From JBBKWX01 sp037969175 (GTDB lineage Bacteria > Bacteroidota > Bacteroidia > AKYH767-A > JBBKVM01): a stretch of DNA of 33,175 nucleotides. Shown one piece after another: positions 8,788 through 17,402 of the stretch; position 1 is the stretch's first letter; every line of letters begins with the position of its first letter. Where the stretch lies: NCBI GenBank assembly GCA_037969175.1, contig JBBKWX010000134.1:1-33175 (forward strand). The letters run 5' to 3'. The notes beneath the pieces were generated by a model, which saw only the letters and a list, made by a program, of their open reading frames with translations, did not search any database and was not told the origin of the DNA. Position numbers and translations under genes: made by a program.

Positions 8788-10233
8788 ATGAATCGCAACA
8801 CATTCAATTCAAAAATCAGCGTTATCGCAATCGCTGCCATAGCTTCACTTAGCTCTTGCTACAAGGAAAAATCTTCTGTAACAGGCTGGGCATACAATGA
8901 TCCCAAGAACGGAGGATTTGAAGCAGTTGCCTACGTAGAGCAGGAAACAGGCCCGGGTCTGGTTCTGATCGAAGGTGGAACATTTGTAATGGGACGTACC
9001 GAACAGGACGTACTTATGGATTGGAATAATATTCCAAGACGTGCTACTGTTTCTTCATTTTATATGGATGAAACAGAAGTAGCAAATATCCATTATTTGG
9101 AATATCTGTATTGGATAGACCGTGTTTTTGGAGCTGATTATCCGGAAGTATACCGCAAGGCCCTACCGGATACATTGGTTTGGCGTACCAGACTTGCATA
9201 TAATGAGCCTTTGGTTGAACTTTATTTACGTCACCCGGCTTATCAGCAATACCCGGTAGTTGGTGTTAACTGGCTTCAGGCTTCCGATTTTTGCGCTTGG
9301 CGTACAGATCGTGTTAACGAACAAATTCTGGTCAGAGAAGGGATCTTAAATGTTAACCCTGCTCAGGTCAATGAAGATAATTTCGCTACAGATGCATATC
9401 TGGCAGGTCAATACGAAGGTCTTGTAAGAAGCCCGCTTCGTGATCTTAATCCAAACCGTGATACACGTAAAGTAAGAATGGAAGATGGTATACTTTTACC
9501 ACGTTTCCGCTTACCTACTGAAGCAGAATGGGAATATGCAGCTCTTGGTTTGATTGGAAATACAGTTTATGAAAGAGTAACTGACCGTAGAATCTATCCC
9601 TGGAACGGATCTATAACGCGTAACGGTGATGAGAAGTTTAAAGGAGAAATGATGGCCAACTTCAAACGTGGTCGTGGTGATAATATGGGTGTAGCCGGAA
9701 AACTTAATGACAACGCAGATATCCCGGCTCCGGTTTTCTCGTATTGGCCTAATGATTATGGTTTGTATAACATGGGTGGTAACGTGGCTGAATGGGTAGC
9801 TGATGTATATCGTCCACTGTCTCATGAAGATAAATCAGATTTCAATCCTTATCGTGGTAACGTCTTCAAAACACAAATTCGTGATGAAGAAGGACAATTG
9901 GTTGAAAAAGATAGTTTAGGTCGTGTTCAGTATCGTGAAGTTACTGAGGAAGAAAATGACGGCAGAAGAAATTATACCAAGTCGGATAACATTAATTATT
10001 TGGATGGTGATGAGCCGGAATATATTAATTACGCTTATGGTGTAAATAGCATGGTTGATGATAAGGCAAGAGTAATTAAAGGTGGTTCATGGAAAGATCG
10101 CGCATATTACCTTTCACCAGGTACCCGCAGATTCCTTGATGAGCGTCAAAGCACCGACTATATAGGATTCCGTTGCGCTATGGCAAGAGTTGGAAGTCCT
10201 ACAGGATTAGGCCGATCTTCTAAAAAGAAGTAA
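8788..10233 (+). CDS. gldJ: Gliding motility / T9SS lipoprotein GldJ
   Basis: A 481-residue lipoprotein. The N-terminus has a short hydrophobic stretch and a lipobox ending at Cys24 (IASLSSC). From about residue 57 it has an FGE-sulfatase fold: GLVLIEGGTFVMGR, then FYMDETEVANIHYLEYLYW, FRLPTEAEWEYAA, GLYNMGGNVAEWVADVY and, near the C-terminus, KGGSWKDRA and YIGFRCAMAR. GldJ and GldK share this fold; adjacency to porU/porV and murF and the start of the mature protein favour GldJ. In Flavobacterium, GldJ is needed for gliding and for stability of other Gld/T9SS parts. A strong terminator follows directly. GldK is the main alternative. Confidence 0.88.
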   Translation: MNRNTFNSKISVIAIAAIASLSSCYKEKSSVTGWAYNDPKNGGFEAVAYVEQETGPGLVLIEGGTFVMGRTEQDVLMDWNNIPRRATVSSFYMDETEVANIHYLEYLYWIDRVFGADYPEVYRKALPDTLVWRTRLAYNEPLVELYLRHPAYQQYPVVGVNWLQASDFCAWRTDRVNEQILVREGILNVNPAQVNEDNFATDAYLAGQYEGLVRSPLRDLNPNRDTRKVRMEDGILLPRFRLPTEAEWEYAALGLIGNTVYERVTDRRIYPWNGSITRNGDEKFKGEMMANFKRGRGDNMGVAGKLNDNADIPAPVFSYWPNDYGLYNMGGNVAEWVADVYRPLSHEDKSDFNPYRGNVFKTQIRDEEGQLVEKDSLGRVQYREVTEEENDGRRNYTKSDNINYLDGDEPEYINYAYGVNSMVDDKARVIKGGSWKDRAYYLSPGTRRFLDERQSTDYIGFRCAMARVGSPTGLGRSSKKK

Positions 10234-10254
10234 TCTTAAAATTATATAAAATGA

Positions 10255-10279
10255 CCCCGGTATTCCGGGGTTTTTTTTT
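10255..10279 (+). terminator. Rho-independent terminator after gldJ
   Basis: A 6-bp GC-only stem (CCCCGG / CCGGGG) with a TATT loop, followed by nine T. It lies 21 bp after the gldJ stop and ends only 11 bp before the murF ATG, so murF must be expressed from a start at the terminator itself or by read-through. Confidence 0.9.
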
Positions 10280-10290
10280 ATCCTTGTGCT

Positions 10291-11598
10291 ATGTTTTCAG
10301 GAGCTGATCTTTACCCCTACTTTAAGAAATGTGGCTTAGTTGACACAGACACACGCAATATTCGAAAAGGGAGTATTTTCTTTGCTTTAAAAGGAGATAA
10401 TTTCAACGGAAATGCTTTTGCATTAAATGCAATAGAAGCTGGTGCGACCTATGCAGTTGTTGATGAAAAACACTATTGTATTGATGATCGCTTCCTGCTT
10501 GTTGAGAATGGATTGAAAGCATTACAGGATCTTTCCCGAGAACATCGTAAACAACTTAGTATTCCTGTTATTGGAATTACCGGCAGCAATGGTAAAACTA
10601 CCACCAAAGAATTGTTGCGTTCCGTTCTCGCGACACATTTCAAAACCTTCGCCACCTACGGGAATCTAAACAATCATATCGGTGTTCCATTGAGTATATT
10701 ATCTATTGATGATTCTTATGAAATGGCGATCATCGAGATGGGAGCAAATCATCAAAAAGAGATCGAGTTGCTATCTGATATTGCTGATCCGGACCATGGG
10801 ATGATAACTAATATTGGTAAAGCACATCTGGAAGGATTTGGAGGTATCGCAGGGGTGAAAAAAGGCAAGGGTGAACTCTTTGCTCATCTTAAAAAAAACA
10901 GAGGCCATATCTTTGCAAACAAAGAAAGTGAAGCATTGATGGAATTGTTGAATGGCTACTCTACTTCGACCCTTTATGGATATTCTGATAATTGTTCGGT
11001 GATGGGCAAACTTATTAGCTCTAACCCTTATCTGAAACTAGAATGGAAAAGCCATATCTCAAACCAAACTCATAGTATTCAAAGTAATTTGACAGGAGCA
11101 TATAACCTGGACAATATACTGGCTGCAATATGTATAGGCTTGCATTTTAAGATCGATGCCCTGTCTATCAAGAATGGCATTGAATCTTATATCCCTGATA
11201 ATAATAGATCACAGCTGATTGATCTGGGTAACTATCAGATCATAGCGGATTATTATAATGCCAATCCCACTTCTATGTCTGCATCCATTGATGCTTTCAT
11301 GAATCTGAAAGGCGAGAACAAATGGTTATTCCTGGGGGATATGTTGGAATTAGGTGATGAAAGTCGAGTTGAACATCAAGCAATCGTCACCAAAATGGAA
11401 ATAAGTGGTTTACAAAATGTCATTTTTGTTGGCCCAGAATTTATGGGCTGCTGTTCCGGAAGTAATTTTACTCACTTTAGAACTTCGGAGGAGGTTGCAA
11501 ACTGGTTGATCCAAAACAAACCCAATGCAGCATTGGTTCTGATAAAAGGATCAAGAGGAATCAAGATGGAAAACATAATGCATGTTTTCAAATCCTGA
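10291..11598 (+). CDS. murF: UDP-N-acetylmuramoyl-tripeptide--D-alanyl-D-alanine ligase
   Basis: A 435-residue cytoplasmic ligase that adds D-Ala-D-Ala to the UDP-MurNAc-tripeptide, the last cytosolic step in the nucleotide precursor of peptidoglycan. The Mur ligase architecture is complete: N-terminal substrate domain (VDTDTRNIRKGSIFFALKG), ATP-binding central domain with P-loop GITGSNGKTTTKE near residues 95-107 and EMGANHQKEIELL, and a C-terminal domain with DYYNANPTSMSASIDAF and FLGDMLELGDES. Length is normal. The closest promoter-like sequence is TATCCTTG at 10279-10286 (one mismatch), just after the gldJ terminator and 4 bp before the ATG. It converges with the kinase gene at 11603 with only 4 bp between the stops. 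Confidence 0.96.
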   Translation: MFSGADLYPYFKKCGLVDTDTRNIRKGSIFFALKGDNFNGNAFALNAIEAGATYAVVDEKHYCIDDRFLLVENGLKALQDLSREHRKQLSIPVIGITGSNGKTTTKELLRSVLATHFKTFATYGNLNNHIGVPLSILSIDDSYEMAIIEMGANHQKEIELLSDIADPDHGMITNIGKAHLEGFGGIAGVKKGKGELFAHLKKNRGHIFANKESEALMELLNGYSTSTLYGYSDNCSVMGKLISSNPYLKLEWKSHISNQTHSIQSNLTGAYNLDNILAAICIGLHFKIDALSIKNGIESYIPDNNRSQLIDLGNYQIIADYYNANPTSMSASIDAFMNLKGENKWLFLGDMLELGDESRVEHQAIVTKMEISGLQNVIFVGPEFMGCCSGSNFTHFRTSEEVANWLIQNKPNAALVLIKGSRGIKMENIMHVFKS

Positions 11599-11602
11599 TC
11601 AT

Positions 11603-14017
11603 CTATTTTTTACGGGAAAATATTTTACCTAAGAATCCTTTTTCCGTATTATCATCATCGTAATAGCCATATCCTGAATTTCCCTGGCCGTAACCATATC
11701 CGTAACCATATCCGTAACCATATCCATAAGAATACCCGTAGGCACCTGTAAATTTAGTATCATTTAAAATGATACCGACATTCTCCAGCTTACCTTCTGA
11801 ATAGAGATCGTTGATCACTTTAATATGGTCTTTTCTACTATAATTTTCTCTAAGGATATAGATGTTTATATCGCTGAACTTCATGAGTAACAAAGCATCT
11901 GTTACAAGTCCCATAGGCGGCGTATCGACTACTACATAATCATAGGTAGATTTCAATGTTTTGAACATTTCTTCAATCTCAGGCCTGGTAAGCAATTCAG
12001 CTGGATTTGGAGGAATTGGTCCCGCACTTAAGAGATCCAGATTTTCAACTTCTGTCCGCTGAATAACTTGCTCAAGAGTGGCATTTCCTATCAAATAATT
12101 ACTGACACCCTGAGCATTCGATAGATTCAGATCATCATACAATTTAGGTTTTCTAAGATCCAGACCTACAATGATCACTTTATGACCCTGAAGTGCCAAT
12201 ACGGTAGCCAGGTTAATAGTAGAAAACGATTTGCCTTCAGCACTGATACTGCTTGTGATCAGAACAACATTTTTTTCCTTGGTCATACCAAAGAATTGAA
12301 GATTTGTCCTGATCGATCTAAATGCTTCAGCGATAGAAGATTTTGGTCTGTGGTGCACGATCAGGTTATCTGCTTTATGTAAATGCCCTACAACACCAAT
12401 CAATGGAACCTTAGAAGTTCTGCTTACTTCTTCCCTACTGCTAATCGTCTGCTTCAACATATTTTGCAGAATGACAATTATGATAGGAAATATCAATCCA
12501 ATAACTAGAGCTAATCCAAGTATCACTCTGATATTTGGTTTAACAGCAGTAGAAGCAAAACTGGCTGGATCAAGTATTTTATTATCAGATACAGCAGTTG
12601 CTTTTGCAATACTTGTTTCAGCTTTTTTCTGTAAAAGATATACGTAAATATTCTGGTTTACTTCTGCATTTCTCTGGATTGCCAGCAACTCTCTTTCCAT
12701 TAAAGGAATCTTCTTGATACTATTTTCGTAATCCAGAATTTGATTTTTGTAGCTCTTTAATGCGACATTCAATTTCCCTTTTATACTTGAAATATTTTCT
12801 AAAATAGAATTTCGAACTTCATTAATTTGAGAATCCAGGATCTGAATCGAAGGAGACTTACTATTTGAGCCATAGGTCAAGCTTTTGCGCTTGCTTTGCA
12901 AGCTTTGGTAACTCTGTATAAGCTGGATCAGCAATGGATCCGGAAGCCCCATTGCAGAAGGAGCCAGTTCAGTCAGATCTTTGTTATCATTTACATAATC
13001 GAACAAATAATCCAGGGTCTTTATCTCTATTTCAGTTTTTGCACGATCAATATCAAGTGTATTTACACGCTGCAAATAATTAATAGATTCAGCACTCAGA
13101 TCTACAGTTCCTTTTTCTTCTTTGAACTTTTGAAGTTCCAGCTCGGTTGTATTCAAAGTGGAACTTATATCTCCCAATTGCTCTTCAACAAACTGTAAGG
13201 TAAGTGTAGCAATACTGGTTTTATCCCTTACATCAAGATTGATATATGAATTAGCATGTTCATTCAGGAAATCTTTTGCCCTTACCGGAATATTATCACG
13301 GAAAATCAATTGAATAATTGAAGCTTCTCTGTTTAAGGGTTCAATTTGCAATCTGCCAAGATAATTATCAACCAATTTAGAGGTTGAATTTAACTTGAAC
13401 ATAAACTCTTTTTGATTGATACGTTGCAGGATAGTATCATTCTTATTAATGACAAATTTCCATCCTCCATCTTCTACAACAGATCCAAATTTATGCTCAT
13501 TGGAATATGAGTAATCTATGAGTCTCTTTGTGTCAGCTTCTACACTGAGTCTGTAAGTATTATCATCAAGGATAGATACCTGAAACGGGATATCATAAAA
13601 TCTCGCCTGAGTCTCCATTGCTTCCACAGTGAAGGGGAGATTTTTGTACATAGGAGTACGAAAAAATGTAGTGGTCTTAAAATAACTGATCTCTAGCGGA
13701 AGGTGGTTCAACGTCTCTTCAATTAGAGATCTGCTTTGCAGTATCCCAATTTCCGTAGCCATGTTTCGTTGCGCACCAAATAAATCACCAGCCAAATAAT
13801 CCTCAATATTGGCTCCTTTAGCTTTGGAATCTTTTAATAAAATACTGATACGTGCTTCGTAAACCGGAAGTGTAACCCGGATGATCGTAAATCCAATAAT
13901 AATGGCTACTACGATCGAAATCAGAAAATAATACCAACGTCGTTTGAACTGAGTTATCAGCGTTCTCAATTCTACCTCATCTCCTGTCGAATTTTCAATA
14001 TCTGGACGGTAATTCAT
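11603..14017 (-). CDS. Polysaccharide co-polymerase / tyrosine autokinase (Wzc-like BY-kinase)
   Basis: An 804-residue inner-membrane protein that drives chain length and export of a surface polysaccharide together with the outer-membrane partner next to it. Order: cytoplasmic N-terminus, TM1 about 29-50, Wzz domain, long periplasmic coiled-coil region about 275-470, TM2 about 497-520, then a cytoplasmic BY-kinase domain. Kinase motifs: E564xxR567xxR570 (oligomerisation), Walker A SAEGKS at 592-597, Walker A' with Asp620 (VIIVGLDLRKP) and Walker B VVVDTPP at 695-701. Residues 760-786 hold 12 tyrosines, mostly alternating with glycine, the autophosphorylated cluster. The last 15 residues are charged (GKIFSRKK end). 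The stop of the export lipoprotein is 3 bp upstream, so they are one operon. Confidence 0.93.
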   Translation of the reverse strand: MNYRPDIENSTGDEVELRTLITQFKRRWYYFLISIVVAIIIGFTIIRVTLPVYEARISILLKDSKAKGANIEDYLAGDLFGAQRNMATEIGILQSRSLIEETLNHLPLEISYFKTTTFFRTPMYKNLPFTVEAMETQARFYDIPFQVSILDDNTYRLSVEADTKRLIDYSYSNEHKFGSVVEDGGWKFVINKNDTILQRINQKEFMFKLNSTSKLVDNYLGRLQIEPLNREASIIQLIFRDNIPVRAKDFLNEHANSYINLDVRDKTSIATLTLQFVEEQLGDISSTLNTTELELQKFKEEKGTVDLSAESINYLQRVNTLDIDRAKTEIEIKTLDYLFDYVNDNKDLTELAPSAMGLPDPLLIQLIQSYQSLQSKRKSLTYGSNSKSPSIQILDSQINEVRNSILENISSIKGKLNVALKSYKNQILDYENSIKKIPLMERELLAIQRNAEVNQNIYVYLLQKKAETSIAKATAVSDNKILDPASFASTAVKPNIRVILGLALVIGLIFPIIIVILQNMLKQTISSREEVSRTSKVPLIGVVGHLHKADNLIVHHRPKSSIAEAFRSIRTNLQFFGMTKEKNVVLITSSISAEGKSFSTINLATVLALQGHKVIIVGLDLRKPKLYDDLNLSNAQGVSNYLIGNATLEQVIQRTEVENLDLLSAGPIPPNPAELLTRPEIEEMFKTLKSTYDYVVVDTPPMGLVTDALLLMKFSDINIYILRENYSRKDHIKVINDLYSEGKLENVGIILNDTKFTGAYGYSYGYGYGYGYGYGYGQGNSGYGYYDDDNTEKGFLGKIFSRKK
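11688..11723 (-). repeat. 12-bp tandem repeat encoding the Tyr-Gly tail of the kinase
   Basis: Three perfect direct copies of CCGTAACCATAT (plus-strand reading) followed by a degenerate fourth. Each copy encodes Tyr-Gly-Tyr-Gly on the minus strand. The unit is a multiple of three, so gain or loss of copies would change tyrosine number without a frameshift. Confidence 0.85.
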
Positions 14018-14020
14018 AAT

Positions 14021-14797
14021 TTATTTGCTAAGATTAACCGCTACTGTTATCATTAATATGGTGACGGAAACGATGGAAGTAATCGTAGTTAATGCAGGGC
14101 TTATATTTGCAAGTGCTTTGCGACGAATAGGTTCAACATAGATCACATCTCCCGGCTTTAAAAACATTTTTTCCGGATCAAAGGCATCATTCGAAGTCAT
14201 ATCTACCATGATGGTTTTGCTTTCTCTTTCGTTAACCCGCATGATCTTGATATTTGTTCTGTTCCCATAACTGGTGAGATCACCTGCCAAACCAATAGCA
14301 TCTGTCAATGTTACCCGCTCCTGGGTGAGACTGTAAGTACCGGGTTTATTGAATTCACCTAAAACCGTGAACTTGAATTCATATCTCTTAACACTTACCA
14401 AAGGATTATCTATATATTCCTTGAACTTTGTCCTGAGTAATTCGCGTACTTCCTGTAAGGTTAAGCCTGATACTTGGATCTTGCCGATAAGTAACATTTC
14501 AATATTCCCAAATTTATCAACCAGATATCCTTTTTCGTAGGGTGAACGATTGTCGTTCAAGGATCTGCTGTCCTCTGAAGGTGTAAGAAATGGAAGTGCT
14601 TCAGCGTTAACACTCTGAACAAGAATAGCTAACAGATCTCCGGAATTGATCTTCAATTCCATATTCTGCAGAATAGCCAATGAATCTTTATCTGACTTCC
14701 CGGGTAATTGATCCTGGAAATAAACTATTTTACGTTGAGGTGTACATGATGCAAAGACAAGTGTAAAAGCAAGTAAGTAAAAAATATAATTTTTCAT
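14021..14797 (-). CDS. Outer-membrane polysaccharide export lipoprotein (OPX / Wza family)
   Basis: A 258-residue lipoprotein. The ATG at 14797 gives a compact lipoprotein signal (MKNYIFYLLAFTLVFASC, Cys18); a longer in-frame reading from 14851 would overlap the upstream gene and bury the signal, so I reject it. The polysaccharide export domain lies at about 45-130 (LKINSGDLLAILVQS, GYLVDKFGNIEMLLIG) and an SLBB-like domain follows (FTVLGEFNKPGTYSL, LTDAIGLAGDLTSYG, LKPGDVIYVEP). A hydrophobic helix near 235-256 ends the protein, replacing the long amphipathic helix of E. coli Wza. It would form or gate the exit path for a polysaccharide whose chain is controlled by the kinase encoded 3 bp downstream. 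Confidence 0.92.
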   Translation of the reverse strand: MKNYIFYLLAFTLVFASCTPQRKIVYFQDQLPGKSDKDSLAILQNMELKINSGDLLAILVQSVNAEALPFLTPSEDSRSLNDNRSPYEKGYLVDKFGNIEMLLIGKIQVSGLTLQEVRELLRTKFKEYIDNPLVSVKRYEFKFTVLGEFNKPGTYSLTQERVTLTDAIGLAGDLTSYGNRTNIKIMRVNERESKTIMVDMTSNDAFDPEKMFLKPGDVIYVEPIRRKALANISPALTTITSIVSVTILMITVAVNLSK

Positions 14798-14831
14798 GAA
14801 TATCAAATAATATGAAAGAGAAGCCTGAAGC

Positions 14832-15980
14832 TTAGTCTTTTGTAAGTACATTTCGAGAAATCACTATTTTCTGAACTTCGCTGGTTCCTTCGTAGATCTG
14901 GGTGATCTTAGCGTCTCTCATCAGGCGTTCAACATGATATTCTTTTACATATCCATATCCTCCGTGAATCTGCACAGCCTCCGTTGCAATTTTCATAGCA
15001 GTTGTAGATGCATATAACTTAGCCATAGCACTGGCGTTGCTGTAATCCTGATTATTATCTTTCAACCATGCAGCCTTGTAACATAGCAATCTGGAAGCTT
15101 CAATTTCAGTTGCCATATCTGCTAATTTGAACTGGATAGCCTGATGTTGAGAGATCTCTTTACCAAAAGCCTTACGTTGTTTTGAATATTCAAGAGCCAA
15201 TTCAAAAGCTCCTGAGGCGATACCAAGTGCTTGTGAAGCGATACCTATTCTTCCACCACTAAGGGTTTGCATTGCAAACTTGAACCCGAAGCCATCTGCA
15301 CCAATTCTATTTTCCTTAGGGACCTTTACATCTGTGAACATCAATGAATGGGTATCGGATCCTCTGATTCCCATTTTGTTTTCTTTTGGCCCTACACTGA
15401 AGCCGGGCATGCCTTTTTCAATTATCAGGGTGTTAATACCTCTATGGCCTTTGGAAACATTGGTTTGTGCCATTACAAGATATACAGAAGCCGAATTCCC
15501 ATTAGTGATCCAGTTCTTGGTTCCATTTACTAAATAATGATCGCCTTTGTCTTCAGCAGTTGTTCGCTGAGAAGTTGCATCAGAACCAGCTTCCGGCTCT
15601 GACAAACAAAAAGCACCTAATATCTCACCTTTAGCCAATGGAATCAAATACTTCTGTTTTTGTTCTTCTGTGCCAAATGCCTCTAAGCCCCAACAAACCA
15701 ATGAATTATTAACAGACATCACAACGGAAGCAGAAGCATCTATCTTTGAGATCTCTTCCATAGCTAAAACATATGAAATGGTATCCATTCCTCCCCCTCC
15801 ATATTCCGGACTGACCATCATGCCAAGGAACCCAAGTTCACCCATTTTCTTCACCTGTTCAGCAGGAAAGATCTGTTTTTCATCCCTTTCAATAACACCT
15901 GGTAAAAGCTCTGTCTGTGCGAAATCTCTTGCAGCCTGTCTTATCATCTCGTGCTCTTCTGTCAACTTAAACATCATCAT
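14832..15980 (-). CDS. Acyl-CoA dehydrogenase (short-chain / butyryl-CoA type)
   Basis: A 382-residue FAD enzyme that introduces the alpha-beta double bond into acyl-CoA in fatty-acid or branched-chain amino-acid breakdown. Seen motifs: FCLSEPEAGSDA and GTKNWITNG (flavin and substrate binding), RKAFGKEISQHQAIQFKLADM, and VQIHGGYGYVKEYHVERLMRDAK. The catalytic base is Glu364 in QIYEGTSEVQ, the position used by short- and medium-chain enzymes. Length is normal. The protein starts with three consecutive Met codons (15980, 15977, 15974), so the exact start is uncertain. The export lipoprotein gene follows after 34 bp on the same strand, with no functional link evident. Confidence 0.94.
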   Translation of the reverse strand: MMMFKLTEEHEMIRQAARDFAQTELLPGVIERDEKQIFPAEQVKKMGELGFLGMMVSPEYGGGGMDTISYVLAMEEISKIDASASVVMSVNNSLVCWGLEAFGTEEQKQKYLIPLAKGEILGAFCLSEPEAGSDATSQRTTAEDKGDHYLVNGTKNWITNGNSASVYLVMAQTNVSKGHRGINTLIIEKGMPGFSVGPKENKMGIRGSDTHSLMFTDVKVPKENRIGADGFGFKFAMQTLSGGRIGIASQALGIASGAFELALEYSKQRKAFGKEISQHQAIQFKLADMATEIEASRLLCYKAAWLKDNNQDYSNASAMAKLYASTTAMKIATEAVQIHGGYGYVKEYHVERLMRDAKITQIYEGTSEVQKIVISRNVLTKD

Positions 15981-16007
15981 CTAGCGTAGTTTTCGTGAGG
16001 TAGTGTG

Positions 16008-16039
16008 CAAAAGTAATTTTTTAGACCCAATAAAACCAA
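16008..16039 (-). promoter_or_regulatory. Promoter of the acyl-CoA dehydrogenase gene
   Basis: On the minus strand, -7 TACTTTTG (16015-16008) is preceded by TTG (16039-16037) at a spacing of 21 bp. The first ATG is 27 bp downstream. Confidence 0.5.
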
Positions 16040-16072
16040 TTAAATTCGCCTCCTTGCTATGTCTAAATATTA

Positions 16073-17137
16073 TTGGAATTGAATAACTCCTTCTCTGTTA
16101 TAGGTCTCATGTCAGGAACATCGTTGGATGGGCTTGATATTGCTTTTTGCACATTCACGGAACTGACTAAGGATCAACCTTTATTTGCAATTAATGCATG
16201 TCATACTTACCCTTATCCGGATGAGATCAGGGAACTTCTTTCCAAGGCTCTAACTTGCGACGCCGGCACCTTAATCTCACTTCACAATAAATATGGTATT
16301 TTCCTTGCTGAAAAGATACAAGAATTCCTGCAGGAAACGAGTATGCAGAAACCTGATCTTATTGCAAGTCACGGGCATACTTTGTTCCATCAACCACCGC
16401 AATACACGTTTCAACTTGGTTCAGGTTCAAGTATTGCAGCTATTACAGGGATCCCGACGGTGTGTGATTTCAGAAGTACCGACCTGGTATTGGGTGGGCA
16501 GGGGGCGCCTCTTGTTCCTGTTGGTGACAGGGATCTTTTTCCACAATATGAAGCTTGTTTGAATTTAGGAGGGATAGCCAATATTTCTTATGAAAAAAAA
16601 GGCAGTCGAATCGCTTATGATATCTGCCCTGTCAACTTGCCATTAAACTATTTATCTTCAAAATTGGGTTTTGCTTTTGATGAAGATGGCAAGATCGCAG
16701 CATCTGCAAAACCGGATAAAGAGCTGCTTAATACTTTAAACAAACTTGAATTTTATAATTTAGAAGGAGCCAAATCTCTTGGAAGAGAATGGTTTGAAGC
16801 TAATTTTATTCCACATATTGAAACTGTTCCACCTGAAATTGCTTTAGCGACTGTCAGCTTACATATTGTTGAGAAACTGAATATAGAATTCAGTAAAAAT
16901 TCATTAAGTCAAGTTCTTGTATCCGGAGGTGGAGCAAGAAACCAACATCTAATATCGGAATTACGTCTGGCTAGTGATACAATAATATCAATTCCGGAAA
17001 CTAATATTATAGATTTTAAAGAAGCTCTGATATTTGCCTATTTAGGCTACCTTAGATTTAAGGAAAAAATTAATGTACTTGCCTCTGTCACTGGAGCTGC
17101 AAAAGACAGCAGTTCAGGAGCAATATACCTACCTTAA
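16073..17137 (+). CDS. anmK: Anhydro-N-acetylmuramic acid kinase
   Basis: A 354-residue sugar kinase that opens and phosphorylates 1,6-anhydro-MurNAc, giving MurNAc-6-phosphate, in cell-wall recycling. The N-terminal signature VIGLMSGTSLDGLD (residues 9-22) is diagnostic. It also has IASHGHTLFHQPP, VCDFRSTDLVLGGQGAPLVP and LNLGGIANIS, and near the C-terminus VSGGGARN. The catalytic Asp should be Asp183 in AYDICPVN; many proteobacterial enzymes have DTGPGN here. The start is taken as TTG at 16073, because the next ATG (Met13) lies inside the nucleotide-binding motif and the upstream ATG at 16059 is in another frame and stops after seven codons. A one-mismatch -7 element (TAAATTCG) lies at 16041. 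It ends 1 bp from the convergent acidic-protein gene. Confidence 0.94.
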   Translation: MELNNSFSVIGLMSGTSLDGLDIAFCTFTELTKDQPLFAINACHTYPYPDEIRELLSKALTCDAGTLISLHNKYGIFLAEKIQEFLQETSMQKPDLIASHGHTLFHQPPQYTFQLGSGSSIAAITGIPTVCDFRSTDLVLGGQGAPLVPVGDRDLFPQYEACLNLGGIANISYEKKGSRIAYDICPVNLPLNYLSSKLGFAFDEDGKIAASAKPDKELLNTLNKLEFYNLEGAKSLGREWFEANFIPHIETVPPEIALATVSLHIVEKLNIEFSKNSLSQVLVSGGGARNQHLISELRLASDTIISIPETNIIDFKEALIFAYLGYLRFKEKINVLASVTGAAKDSSSGAIYLP

Positions 17138-17138
17138 A

Positions 17139-17348
17139 TTAATAATCGTCTTCTTCATTATAATATTCATCATCCAAATCTTCATCCTCTTCATTATTAA
17201 AAATTGCAAGATCATCTTCCATTACGATCTCTTCATCAGGAGCTTCTCCAAAACGATCAATTTTTTCAGCATCTACAGCTTTTGAATCAACTTTTGATTT
17301 TTTGGACTTAGTTTTTGCTGTTGACTTCACTGTTTTTTTAATATTCAT
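17139..17348 (-). CDS. Small charge-segregated protein (basic N-terminus, acidic C-terminus)
   Basis: A 69-residue protein that I do not recognise as a named family, though short proteins of this kind are common in Bacteroidota. The first 24 residues are rich in Lys (KKTVKSTAKTKSKKSK), the rest is very acidic, ending with EDEDLDDEYYNEEDDY. It has no signal peptide, no Cys and no predicted fold; it is probably intrinsically disordered. A -7 element lies upstream, so it appears to be a transcribed gene and not a shadow. Its stop is 1 bp from the stop of anmK. Histone-like tails or nucleic-acid/ribosome association are possible but only guesses. Confidence 0.7.
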   Translation of the reverse strand: MNIKKTVKSTAKTKSKKSKVDSKAVDAEKIDRFGEAPDEEIVMEDDLAIFNNEEDEDLDDEYYNEEDDY

Positions 17349-17402
17349 TTCCTACAGTTTTTATGTCATTTAATTTAAACATGTTTTCATAGGGTGGGCT
17401 TA

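Noticed and set aside
11688..11730. The 12-bp tandem repeat as a CRISPR-like array
   Set aside because: The units are contiguous without spacers and encode the Tyr-Gly tail of a kinase.
16059..16082. An upstream ATG before anmK giving a seven-codon peptide
   Set aside because: It is out of frame with anmK and stops at once; no sign that it is a leader peptide with a regulatory role.
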